Positions 14,332-21,038 of a stretch of 23,631 bases of DNA are shown in pieces (the first letter of the stretch is position 1; each line of letters starts with the position of its first letter). Under the pieces are notes generated by a model, which searched no databases, had not been told where the DNA came from, and was given only the letters and a program-made list of their open reading frames with translations. The position numbers were made by a program, and so were the translations under genes. Source of the DNA: a virus; the IMG/VR virus record IMGVR_UViG_3300025435_000095, positions 1 to 23,631 of that record; one strand, 5' to 3'.

Positions 14332-14963
14332 GTGTAGTTGCCCCAACCCAACGATTTCAGGTAAGACTTTAGCCCATAAGGCAATTCATTCGCGGCCTGT
14401 TCTGCTGAGGCTTCACGGTGTTCGTACATTTCGGCCACCAATGTCTTGATGGCCAATTTAAGCCGCTCGGGCACTGCTGCCGCTGTCGTTCCATAGCCGC
14501 AAGTAAAAGTGACCTGCACGGCGTCCAGTGTTTGCGGATCAGCCACCGGCCAAACCTGGTACCTGGCTGGTGCCACCTTGCCTGGTGTCTGGTAGGTGCT
14601 GACCTGGTACAGCGTGGGCGATAGCGTCGTCATGGTCAGCGTCGTGGCGTCAACATATTGAATTTGGTCGACGGAAATCAACGGCGGTTTAGGTAGTCTG
14701 ATAATCCCATACCGATAGCCTGCCGGTGAAACGTCGTCGTAAGATTTGCCGGGGAAACAATTGAGCGTGAGCAGATATTGAGACGAAATACATTGCCGGT
14801 TAATGGTGGTCTCGATCCATTCCCGGGCCGCTGTGATTAACAAGCCGATGTAGGTTTGATCGGCATCGGCCGCGTAAATCCTGCTATGAGCTAACACCTC
14901 GGACACCGTAACGGGTTCCGTGGAAGGTGCTATCAGCTGTGTTAGCCCATAGGCAGGAATCAT
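14328..14963 (-). CDS. Head-tail connector (gp6-like) protein
   Basis: A 211-aa protein of the gp6/phiE125 gp8-like connector family, which docks on the portal. It begins with EPVTVSEVLAHSRIYAADAD and an LLITAAREWIETTINRQ helix, both typical, followed by LPKPPLISVDQIQY, FTCGYG and a C-terminal helix pair with AIKTLVAEMYEHREA. Starts 2 nt after the small acidic gene and overlaps the head closure gene by 4 nt. Confidence 0.85.
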   Translation of the reverse strand: MIPAYGLTQLIAPSTEPVTVSEVLAHSRIYAADADQTYIGLLITAAREWIETTINRQCISSQYLLTLNCFPGKSYDDVSPAGYRYGIIRLPKPPLISVDQIQYVDATTLTMTTLSPTLYQVSTYQTPGKVAPARYQVWPVADPQTLDAVQVTFTCGYGTTAAAVPERLKLAIKTLVAEMYEHREASAEQAANELPYGLKSYLKSLGWGNYT

Positions 14964-14965
14964 GC

Positions 14966-15181
14966 TTAGTCTTCCTCATCGTGGTCCGGTTCGGGAATGT
15001 CTTCAGGATCAGGAGTGGGAGGAATTCGCACGGTTGGCGTATCGTTGGAAACGATAATGCCAGCCTGTGGAATTGCGTTTTCCAATTCTTCCGCTTCGTC
15101 CTTGGAAAGGTTGTAAACCTTGCCCACGTCGAGGATCCTGTTCTCATTTGCAGAGATACAGAGCATTTTGACCTTTGGCAT
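14966..15181 (-). CDS. Small acidic protein of the head module
   Basis: A 71-aa protein with an N-terminal beta segment (KVKMLCISANENRILDVGKVYNL), a helix SKDEAEELENAI, and a disordered tail rich in Pro, Asp and Glu. Short proteins with this 'strand, strand, helix' plan often stand between capsid and connector genes in phages; function unknown. The ATG at 15181 begins 5 nt after the Ig-like gene's stop; longer open frame above it overlaps that gene and is rejected. Confidence 0.7.
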   Translation of the reverse strand: MPKVKMLCISANENRILDVGKVYNLSKDEAEELENAIPQAGIIVSNDTPTVRIPPTPDPEDIPEPDHDEED

Positions 15182-15186
15182 AAATG

Positions 15187-15723
15187 TTACCCGTAAGAGG
15201 CCGATGTCAACTGTGCCGATACTTCCGGAACAGTTGTGCATTGACCCTGAACCATGATGTAGTAACCCGTTTTTCCCGTGTCCGTGATATTGAACACAAT
15301 TTGACCGCTGGCATTGGTCTGAACATAATACGCTTTATTGTTTACGTATGCGTTCAGACTGGTACCAGCGGTAAAGCTGACGCCTCCAGAAGGCGCGGTG
15401 GCTGTGACGCCCACGCCATTGGCGTTGTCGGACAAAATCACGTCCACGTCGAAAGGAACTCCTGTTACGGGCTGGCCACCATTATCCAGAGCGGTAATAG
15501 TGACCTGGCACACATTGGAAGAACCTTTCGCCGTGGTGATCGAAACCTTCTGGGCCACCACCTGACCATTGAAAGCCATCAGGCCATATTGGCTTTGCAA
15601 GCTTCCGACGTCTGATACTTCTTCGGTGGTGATCGCGTTGCTGTTCAGCGTCGCCCCGCTGGGCTGCTGTTTGATGTAGATTTTCGAGCCGCTGGAATAG
15701 CTGGCATCAGGTCCAAGAGCCAT
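15187..15723 (-). CDS. Ig-like domain virion protein
   Basis: A 178-aa protein. Residues about 55-170 form an Ig-like beta sandwich of the invasin/Big_1 type (VCQVTITALDNGGQPVTGVP, then ASGQIVFNITDTGKTGYYIMV). Such domains are common on phage capsids and tails and may bind host or environmental surface sugars. No signal peptide. AGGAGG lies 6 nt before the ATG, the best ribosome binding site in the head cluster, suggesting high expression. Between the possible decoration gene and the connector, so a head-surface or head-tail protein is likely. Confidence 0.75.
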   Translation of the reverse strand: MALGPDASYSSGSKIYIKQQPSGATLNSNAITTEEVSDVGSLQSQYGLMAFNGQVVAQKVSITTAKGSSNVCQVTITALDNGGQPVTGVPFDVDVILSDNANGVGVTATAPSGGVSFTAGTSLNAYVNNKAYYVQTNASGQIVFNITDTGKTGYYIMVQGQCTTVPEVSAQLTSASYG

Positions 15724-15737
15724 GAAAGCCTCCTATA

Positions 15738-16184
15738 TCAAGCGGTTCCAGTTGCAGGGGAGACCAGCACGGTGCGGTCCTGAACGGTGCTGTCGTCAGT
15801 AGTGGGGGCGCGATGAGCCCCAGTCTGAATAGCGACCACACCATCAATCACTACGTTCTGAGTGGATCGAGCCACGACCAGGCGCAAGTATCGATAAACC
15901 GATTCGACGACCTCATGGACAACCATCAAGCCGGTGCCCGGATCGGCCAGGGTGATTTTGCTGCTGGCGAGGTCAGCCATATCGCTCCCATCACTGGCAT
16001 TGCCGCCCTGCACTTTGATCGCAGTAACCTGCCCTGTGGTACAAGTCCCAAAAAGGGTTTCAAAAACGGTCGTTGCAAAATCGGCCGTGTCGATGATCGA
16101 GCTATTCACCGTAGTGGTGCCAGCTGATTGGCTGGTCATCACCCTGGTGCGTTTGCTATTTGGTGTCGCGTTAAATGTCGGCAT
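15738..16184 (-). CDS. Possible capsid decoration protein
   Basis: A 148-aa protein directly downstream of the major capsid gene (17-nt gap), the usual place for decoration or cement proteins. It is beta-rich: VTAIKVQGGNASDGSDMADL, ITLADPGTGLMVVHEVVESV, RYLRLVVARSTQNVVIDGVV, then an Asp/Thr-rich end. I recall similar sequences in phage structural operons, usually labelled hypothetical. AAGGA lies about 9 nt upstream. The decoration role rests on position and size. Confidence 0.65.
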   Translation of the reverse strand: MPTFNATPNSKRTRVMTSQSAGTTTVNSSIIDTADFATTVFETLFGTCTTGQVTAIKVQGGNASDGSDMADLASSKITLADPGTGLMVVHEVVESVYRYLRLVVARSTQNVVIDGVVAIQTGAHRAPTTDDSTVQDRTVLVSPATGTA

Positions 16185-16201
16185 AGATATTGATCCTTAT
16201 A

Positions 16202-17689
16202 TTAGTTGGTTTTGAGGCGTACGAATGCTTCAGCCAGGACGGGCATGCCGTCAAGCTCACGACGGGCAATAAAGCCGATTTGATTGGCTTCGGCATAAAG
16301 CTCAACGAGCCTCTGAATGGTCATCTGCTCAGAGTCGGCAATCCAATAAAAGCTGAAATCGCCGAGCATGCCCACATAGTTGCCGGTCGAAAATGTGTTT
16401 GGTACATACTCGGACAGCACGCAGGGGATGTCAAGGAGGGTGTCAGGATCGCCACCGGCAAGCCCCAGACGCCAAATGTACTGGCCGGTGCCATCCTTCA
16501 GCTGGCGGATGTACTGAAGAGCGGTACGGCTAAAAAGCCACTTGGTTGACGGCCTGCCCCAATACTGAGGTTTCAGGGTGTGCTTGGCGGCAATCAGCTG
16601 ATCAGCCTGGAAGCCGGTGCTGGTACCCGTCAGCACGTCACGAGAAGTATCGATACCCCTGCTGGAAGCGGTGAACAGGCCCAAGGGCTGGTTGGCCCCG
16701 GAACCAGTCATGAATGCCTTTTCCTCGGCCACCGCGAATTTGTACCCGAGACGGGTGCGGACCAGTCCCTCCACGCTTCCGGTATTGTTCGCTCCGTATG
16801 CCTGGACAGTAGAAGCGATTGTCGCCATGCGAAGCAGTTTTTGGCTGACCTTCAGCCTTTTGGCCAGTGGTCTTGGAGTCAATTCACGCTTGCCGAAGGA
16901 CATCGCGTTATCGACGTTGCCGGTGGCGAGTTCGCTGGTCCAGTCTGCATCAGCTGGATCGTTGTCAAGGCTTGGGGCGCCCAAAGTCTGGGCAGCCTGA
17001 ACGATGTACTTAGTGGCGAATTGCCGAATCCACAGCATGTTGTCGACAAATTTGATTAAGTCGCCGACGAACTGTTGAGGGGCAACCAGGTAACCGCCGA
17101 CGATGTCCGAGTCGGCTGAAATATCTCGTTTTGCCAGCGGAGCAATCAGCGCGTCTGGGCCCTGGGCGAGGTAGTTGGACCACACCTTGCGGTACTGATC
17201 ACTATTTCGCCGCTGACGTGTGCGGAAATCGCCATCAGTCTCCCAAGGATGGCGTTCCACCCGGCTGTTGCTTCGTTTGTTGGGATTAGGCAAGCCGGTG
17301 CGGCCATTGGGAACAAGGACAGCTAGGCGGCCGTCAGGCAAGCGGATGGAACGTTTACGCTCATCATCGGTGTCGTAGTTATCTTCATCGTCGCGGTCGT
17401 CGTCGTCGTCGGAAGAATTTTCCCGCTTCTTACGCTCTTTTTCGTCTCCGTCCGGCTCGTCGTCCTGGTTGTCGTCTTCCTTTTTGGAAAGGCTTTCGAC
17501 CATGTCCATTCTTTCTTTCAGGTCATCGATCTCACGATTCATGCCTTCCCAAAGGTTTTTTTCATCATCCCGGAGGCCCCGGCTTTCGCCGTTGGCGGTG
17601 TCGAGGATTTTGCGAGCATCGTGAAGCAATTTGCCGCGCTGCTCGCGGAGGGATTTTACCTTCTGGTGATCTGCTGGAGATAACGCCAT
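16202..17689 (-). CDS. Major capsid protein, HK97 fold
   Basis: A 495-aa HK97-family capsid protein. Residues 5-70 are a coiled-coil delta (scaffold) domain; 71-114 is an extreme acidic and Lys/Arg-rich tract with a run of Asp; about 190-200 (RDISADSDIVGGYLVAP) marks the start of the mature capsid core, and the prohead protease would cut a little before it. The core contains LRMATIASTVQAYGANN, EEKAFMTGSGANQPLGLF, WLFSRTALQYIRQL and an ending with GMPVLAEAFVRLKT. AAGGA lies upstream of the ATG. It lies next to the plus-strand cassette rather than the protease, so its transcript start is likely separate from that of the packaging genes. Confidence 0.93.
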   Translation of the reverse strand: MALSPADHQKVKSLREQRGKLLHDARKILDTANGESRGLRDDEKNLWEGMNREIDDLKERMDMVESLSKKEDDNQDDEPDGDEKERKKRENSSDDDDDRDDEDNYDTDDERKRSIRLPDGRLAVLVPNGRTGLPNPNKRSNSRVERHPWETDGDFRTRQRRNSDQYRKVWSNYLAQGPDALIAPLAKRDISADSDIVGGYLVAPQQFVGDLIKFVDNMLWIRQFATKYIVQAAQTLGAPSLDNDPADADWTSELATGNVDNAMSFGKRELTPRPLAKRLKVSQKLLRMATIASTVQAYGANNTGSVEGLVRTRLGYKFAVAEEKAFMTGSGANQPLGLFTASSRGIDTSRDVLTGTSTGFQADQLIAAKHTLKPQYWGRPSTKWLFSRTALQYIRQLKDGTGQYIWRLGLAGGDPDTLLDIPCVLSEYVPNTFSTGNYVGMLGDFSFYWIADSEQMTIQRLVELYAEANQIGFIARRELDGMPVLAEAFVRLKTN

Positions 17690-17783
17690 TCCTGTTTCCT
17701 TAAATGTTTTTCAATCCCCCTACAGATAAATGGCTTTCAAGGGCCGGTTTTGCCCCCGGATTTTTTTTTCGAAATATATTGGA

Positions 17784-17797
17784 TTGTCTGTTGACAA
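17784..17797. promoter_or_regulatory. Operator-like inverted repeat over the -35 box
   Basis: TTGTC-TGTT-GACAA is a perfect 5-bp inverted repeat with a 4-nt spacer, lying across the -35 box at 17791-17796. A dimer of an Xre-type repressor bound here would block the promoter. The HTH protein encoded at 18708-18905 in the same cassette is the obvious candidate; no binding has been shown. Confidence 0.55.
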
Positions 17798-17819
17798 GTA
17801 ATTGCCTATGGGCTATTAT
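17791..17819 (+). promoter_or_regulatory. Strong sigma-70-type promoter of the plus-strand cassette
   Basis: A perfect TTGACA (17791-17796), a 17-nt spacer and TATTAT (17814-17819, one mismatch to TATAAT). Transcription would start near 17826 and read the 97-aa gene at 17865. It is the best promoter I found in the window and points against the late genes. The rest of the 17690-17864 gap holds an A/T-rich stretch with a nine-T run and should also hold the capsid gene's promoter on the minus strand, for which I see only a weak TATATT. Confidence 0.8.
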
Positions 17820-17864
17820 CAAAGTGTAAGGTTAATCGAACGCAAACCAAACAGGAGATGAAAG

Positions 17865-18158
17865 ATGAGCAAGCTGTCAAAAATCACGGCCCCGAAAAAC
17901 ATGTCTGGGTTAATGTGCAGGCCATGGGGTGGAGAGATCGTGGCCGTTGCCGCCAATTGGTCCGAAGCGTCCAGCCCGGTCCTGGTCTGGTCCGAGGATG
18001 GGTGGGTAGAAGACGCATACGGCCGACAGGTGGCCAATTTTCGGCATTGCGCCAACAACGCCCTGGAGGTGATTATTGAGGAGATAGCCACGGACAGCGG
18101 CGACGAGGTGACCGAAGACGAAATGGACGCAATCATGGAAAATGTCGTTGAAATTTAA
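17865..18158 (+). CDS. Cassette protein A, unknown function
   Basis: A 97-aa protein, first gene behind the plus-strand promoter. AGGAG lies 7 nt before the ATG. The first half is compact and Trp-rich (RPWGGEIVAVAANW, VLVWSEDGWVEDAYG), the second half is a very acidic helix (EEIATDSGDEVTEDEMDAIMENV). A small acidic protein could act by mimicking DNA or by binding another protein, but no family is recognised. It is transcribed against the surrounding late genes together with the other cassette ORFs. Confidence 0.75.
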   Translation: MSKLSKITAPKNMSGLMCRPWGGEIVAVAANWSEASSPVLVWSEDGWVEDAYGRQVANFRHCANNALEVIIEEIATDSGDEVTEDEMDAIMENVVEI

Positions 18159-18206
18159 TCCAAGTTCGCCCCCGGTCATCTGGCCGAGGTTTCAGGAAGG
18201 TAAAAA

Positions 18207-18278
18207 ATGGAAAGTATTATCATCGCAGTGTGCAACCTATTTTTGTGCTGGCTGGGCAGCCAAGGTGACAAAGATTAG
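18207..18278 (+). CDS. Cassette 23-aa membrane peptide
   Basis: A tiny ORF with a strong ribosome binding site (AGGAAGG about 6 nt upstream). The peptide has acid at the N-terminus, a hydrophobic run of about 14 residues (IIIAVCNLFLCWL) and a charged end (GDKD). The size and pattern fit a small membrane peptide, such as a type I toxin or a leader peptide in front of the hairpin at 18297. It is too short for statistical support; the ribosome binding site is the main evidence. Confidence 0.45.
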   Translation: MESIIIAVCNLFLCWLGSQGDKD

Positions 18279-18296
18279 CCCGGAGTGTTGCACGGG

Positions 18297-18323
18297 GAAC
18301 CGTCAAGGACGGCTTGACGGTTC
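18297..18323 (+). other. Perfect 11-bp stem-loop between cassette genes
   Basis: GAACCGTCAAG and CTTGACGGTTC form an 11-bp perfect stem around the loop GACGG. A second short A/T-rich stem, AATCT-TCCA-AGATT, follows at 18324-18337 and runs into TTTTT. Together they could act as an attenuator or intrinsic terminator between the membrane peptide and the 74-aa gene, or the first could be a dyad operator. The stretch 18279-18436 holds no other gene I can support. Confidence 0.65.
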
Positions 18324-18346
18324 AATCTTCCAAGATTTTTGGATAG

Positions 18347-18409
18347 TTGGCTCAAGTGTTTGAAATTTTGGCTCAAGTGTTTGAAATTTTGGCTCAAGTG
18401 TTTGAAATT
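18347..18409 (+). repeat. Three perfect tandem 21-bp repeats
   Basis: Three identical copies of a 21-bp unit beginning TTGGCTCAAGTG and ending TTTGAAATT occupy 18347-18367, 18368-18388 and 18389-18409. The 21-bp period is two helical turns, so a protein would bind the same face each time, as in iterons or operators. Read as codons, the unit is a seven-residue repeat (LAQVFEI) between a TAG and a TAA, but no start with a ribosome binding site is present, so it is more likely regulatory DNA. Confidence 0.9.
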
Positions 18410-18412
18410 TTC

Positions 18413-18425
18413 TAACGGTTCGTTA
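18413..18425. promoter_or_regulatory. Short dyad TAACG-GTT-CGTTA before cassette gene B
   Basis: A perfect 5-bp inverted repeat with a 3-nt spacer, starting 4 nt after the last 21-bp repeat and reaching to the AGGAG of the next gene. It could be a small operator or an mRNA hairpin that hides the ribosome binding site. Confidence 0.45.
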
Positions 18426-18436
18426 AAGGAGAAAAA

Positions 18437-18661
18437 ATGGCAGAAGTTACATGGATCGATAAAGAGGAAGCAAAAGTCCTACAAATATCCCAACCCGTAG
18501 GAGTGGATCGTGTTCGACTGTTCGTTCTCGGAGATCATATGGCGTACGGAACATACGAGCGTCCTAGTTTCCACCTCGACCACGCTCCCACCCAGGAGTC
18601 ATTCGATGCGATCCTTCAGCATTTAATCAACAAAAAGAAAACCATTGAGATCATCGTGTAA
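18437..18661 (+). CDS. Cassette protein B, unknown function
   Basis: A 74-aa protein with AGGAG 5 nt before the ATG, the strongest ribosome binding site in the cassette. It has a mixed alpha/beta pattern: VTWIDKEEAKVLQI, VDRVRLFVLGDHMAYG, then a helix SFDAILQHLINKKK and a last strand TIEIIV. No family recognised. It lies right behind the tandem repeats and 46 nt before the HTH gene, which makes a pair of effector plus regulator possible. Confidence 0.75.
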   Translation: MAEVTWIDKEEAKVLQISQPVGVDRVRLFVLGDHMAYGTYERPSFHLDHAPTQESFDAILQHLINKKKTIEIIV

Positions 18662-18707
18662 CTTTACCTGACGACAGGAGCAGACAACAACCCGGAAAGA
18701 ATAAACC

Positions 18708-18905
18708 ATGACCATCGGGCAAAAAATTGCTGCATTGCGCGAGCAAAAGGGGTGGACTCGATACCGCTTGGCCAAAGAGGCCCAAACTCATCAGGCCACG
18801 ATTGGCCGGATCGAGACCGGCGAACGGCAACCGAGTTTCGATATGGTCCACCGCATAGCCATGTGCCTGGGCGTGTCGCTAGCCGAATTCGATGCAGGCA
18901 AGTAA
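18708..18905 (+). CDS. Xre/Cro-family HTH transcriptional regulator
   Basis: A 65-aa protein that is almost entirely an HTH_3 (Xre/Cro-CI) domain: MTIGQKIAALREQKG, helix 2 RYRLAKEAQ, recognition helix HQATIGRIETG, then PSFDMVHRIAMCLGVSLAEF. Its length allows only DNA binding, like Cro or small antitoxin-type regulators. GGAAAG lies roughly 9 nt upstream. Last gene of the plus-strand cassette; the likely target is the inverted repeat at 17784-17797 on its own promoter. Confidence 0.9.
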   Translation: MTIGQKIAALREQKGWTRYRLAKEAQTHQATIGRIETGERQPSFDMVHRIAMCLGVSLAEFDAGK

Positions 18906-18911
18906 AACGAA

Positions 18912-18942
18912 AAAGCCACCGGGGTTTTGCCTCGGTGGCTTT
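18912..18942. terminator. Bidirectional intrinsic terminator between convergent genes
   Basis: AAAGCCACCGGGG pairs with CCTCGGTGGCTTT (13 bp, one G-U) around the loop TTTTG. On the plus strand it runs into TTTGTTTTG, on the minus strand into TTTTTCGTTTT, so it can end both the cassette and the prohead protease transcript. It therefore splits the late region into a packaging unit and a capsid-tail unit. Confidence 0.88.
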
Positions 18943-18960
18943 GTTTTGCAAAGGAATCTG

Positions 18961-19581
18961 CTATTCTTTTTCTTTCAGGTCCAGTGCCAAACTTAGCACC
19001 TCTAAAGATTCTTTCGGTCTGCCCAAAGCCGCCTTCATCCTTGCCAACACCTTCGACCGGACCTCCGGATCCTCGCTCGGATTGAAACCGCCGCGAATGC
19101 CTGCACTGGTGGCAAGATAGGCCGGAAAAACAACCCAGGAAACCTCATGGATTTCGGCTTTCTTCACGGTCCTGGTGCTGCCGCCATTTTCGTCGATGCC
19201 CCAATCGTCTTCAAGAACATCGAAAATAAATGACATGCCTTTGATATCTGTCCTCTGAACGCTGACAGCAAGATCCCGGGCATAAGAAATATCTGGAAGG
19301 CTAACCTCTGCGTCGATTCCTTCCGGCCCCCGATTCAGTTTCAGGGTGCCGCTTGATGTCCGGCCCAGGAGTCGGCAAGGGTCATGGTCGACGGTTCCAA
19401 TAATATCATTGTCACGTTTGCCAAGACTCTCATCGAAACAGCCAGGCAAGAGTCTTTCCCGGAAAGACCCGTAAATTGGCTCGGACCAGCTGTTATAAAC
19501 CACGGCCCGGCCCATCAGGGTTTTGCCGCCGCCGTCTTCCTCCCGGAGTTCCACCCGGGTGGTTAATGATCTTGTTTCCAT
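18961..19581 (-). CDS. Prohead protease, HK97 family
   Basis: A 206-aa serine protease of peptidase family S78 that removes the delta domain of the capsid protein during prohead maturation. Seen: GRAVVYN start block, ERLLPGCF, H66 within TVDHDPCRLLGRT, S117 within DIKGMSFIF, and the IHEVSWVVFPAY block (H145, E146), matching the usual catalytic His and Ser positions. The C-terminal 165-206 is a charged tail. It overlaps the portal stop (TAATG) and ends 18 nt before the bidirectional terminator. Confidence 0.92.
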   Translation of the reverse strand: METRSLTTRVELREEDGGGKTLMGRAVVYNSWSEPIYGSFRERLLPGCFDESLGKRDNDIIGTVDHDPCRLLGRTSSGTLKLNRGPEGIDAEVSLPDISYARDLAVSVQRTDIKGMSFIFDVLEDDWGIDENGGSTRTVKKAEIHEVSWVVFPAYLATSAGIRGGFNPSEDPEVRSKVLARMKAALGRPKESLEVLSLALDLKEKE

Positions 19582-21038
19582 TAGCCAATTCCTTTCTGAT
19601 ACGGTTTCAGTAGTAGCTTGATTTGTTCAGGATCTACATTCGGAAATGCAATTTGCACGATTTGGGCAGCCGAATCAGGTTTGATCTGATTAGCCGAAAC
19701 CGCCTGAATGATCTGCATTAAGCTATCAATCTGCCCACCGTCCAAGGCTGTCTCCTGAATGACTCGCGGATCAGTGCTGGCAAGCTGCCCATTGTCGTCG
19801 ACGGCTGGAACGCTGTGCGGACCAAAAACAGACATATTCTCAGGCATTAATCGGACATCACCTTCCGGCCCGTCAATAGGTTTCATGCGTTCGCGCCGAA
19901 GAATATCGTTCAAGGTAAAGATGCCAGAATAGCGGCCCGTCTGGTACATCTGGAATCGGGTGGCCCCGTCAGTCTGAAGCAGTTCATGCGTGTTGTGCGA
20001 CACCGAAAACGCCATTCGCTCGGCAGGCCGAAACAATTTCCGGTTAATTTCCTGACACCATTTGATCAGCCAGGGGCGGAGGGTATAGGTAAGGAAATCG
20101 ATGCCCTGGTGTTCGATGTTGGCGAAAGATGCGTTCGACAAATCACGCAACATATGGGGCGGGATATTAAACCAGCGGGCAATCTCGATCACTTGGAATT
20201 GTCGGGTCTGAAGGAATTGACTGTCTTCCGGCGACAAACCAACCGTCTTGTAAGATGCGCCCTCTTCGAGGATTGCGATTCTGTTCGATTGGTCAACTCC
20301 CCTGTGAACCTGCTCCCAAGACTCCCTTAAATTCTTGATTCCCTGTTCGCCTAATTCCGTAGGGTGTTCGATGATACCGCCTGGCACCGATCCATTGCCG
20401 AAGAACCTCCCGCCATGTTCTTCGCACGCCAAGCCCAAGCCCACACTATCCCGGGCGAGTTCAATCACGCCATAGCCCCGGATTCCATCGAAGCCAAGCC
20501 CAGGCACGTGAAGCAGGTCTTCGGGAAAAATGGTTTCATCCTGTTCACCCTCATAATGGGCATGAAACTCATAGCATAGTTTGCCGTCGTCGGTGCGGTT
20601 CGGCTCAATCTGGTTGGGCATCACCGGCCAAAGATTGACGATATTCCCATCGGTGTCACGCTCGATCTTGGCATAGCAATTGCCATAGGTCAGCATATGG
20701 GCTTGAAGAGTCTCGAAAAAAATAAACGGCGTCATCTCGACGTTGGGGGCCAGTTGCAACAGCCTGGCAATCGGGTGGTTCAAGACTTCTTCGAAGCCCT
20801 TGCCACTACGTTTATAGACGTTGATCGGCAATGATGCCACGGTGCCGGAAATCAAATTGACGGCACACCAAACAGCCGAGAAATTCAGGGCCTTGGCTTC
20901 GTCGACGTCGATCCCCGATGATGCAGGCGTCCGGCCGAGCATGGCCACCAAAGCCGGATCACGAAGGGGGATGCCCGCAAACTTGGCGGCACGCTTCGCG
21001 ATGCCTCCGGCTACTCGCTGTAAAAAAGATTTTTTCAT
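19581..21038 (-). CDS. Portal protein, HK97 family
   Basis: A 485-aa phage portal protein, the dodecameric ring through which DNA enters and leaves the head. Typical blocks are FSAVWCAVNLISGTVASLP near residue 53, HPIARLLQLAPN, FFETLQAHMLTYGNCYAKI, EDLLHVPGLGFDGIRGYG, and ARWFNIPPHMLRD followed by SFANIEHQGIDFLTYTLRPW. The C-terminus carries Asp/Gln-rich helices. It begins in an ATGA overlap with the large terminase and ends in a TAATG overlap with the protease. Confidence 0.94.
   Translation of the reverse strand: MKKSFLQRVAGGIAKRAAKFAGIPLRDPALVAMLGRTPASSGIDVDEAKALNFSAVWCAVNLISGTVASLPINVYKRSGKGFEEVLNHPIARLLQLAPNVEMTPFIFFETLQAHMLTYGNCYAKIERDTDGNIVNLWPVMPNQIEPNRTDDGKLCYEFHAHYEGEQDETIFPEDLLHVPGLGFDGIRGYGVIELARDSVGLGLACEEHGGRFFGNGSVPGGIIEHPTELGEQGIKNLRESWEQVHRGVDQSNRIAILEEGASYKTVGLSPEDSQFLQTRQFQVIEIARWFNIPPHMLRDLSNASFANIEHQGIDFLTYTLRPWLIKWCQEINRKLFRPAERMAFSVSHNTHELLQTDGATRFQMYQTGRYSGIFTLNDILRRERMKPIDGPEGDVRLMPENMSVFGPHSVPAVDDNGQLASTDPRVIQETALDGGQIDSLMQIIQAVSANQIKPDSAAQIVQIAFPNVDPEQIKLLLKPYQKGIG

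Noticed and set aside
17735-17769. Plus-strand terminator before the nine-T run
   Set aside because: Only 4-bp stems around CCGG or GGGC can be drawn, and no plus-strand gene lies upstream to need it.
18142-18363. 73-aa plus-strand ORF in the cassette starting inside the 97-aa gene
   Set aside because: No ribosome binding site, odd Cys/Trp/Pro-rich composition, and it runs through the 23-aa ORF, which has a strong site, and through the 11-bp hairpin.
18347-18409. CRISPR-like array
   Set aside because: The units are direct tandem copies with no spacers and only three repeats, so they are not a CRISPR array.
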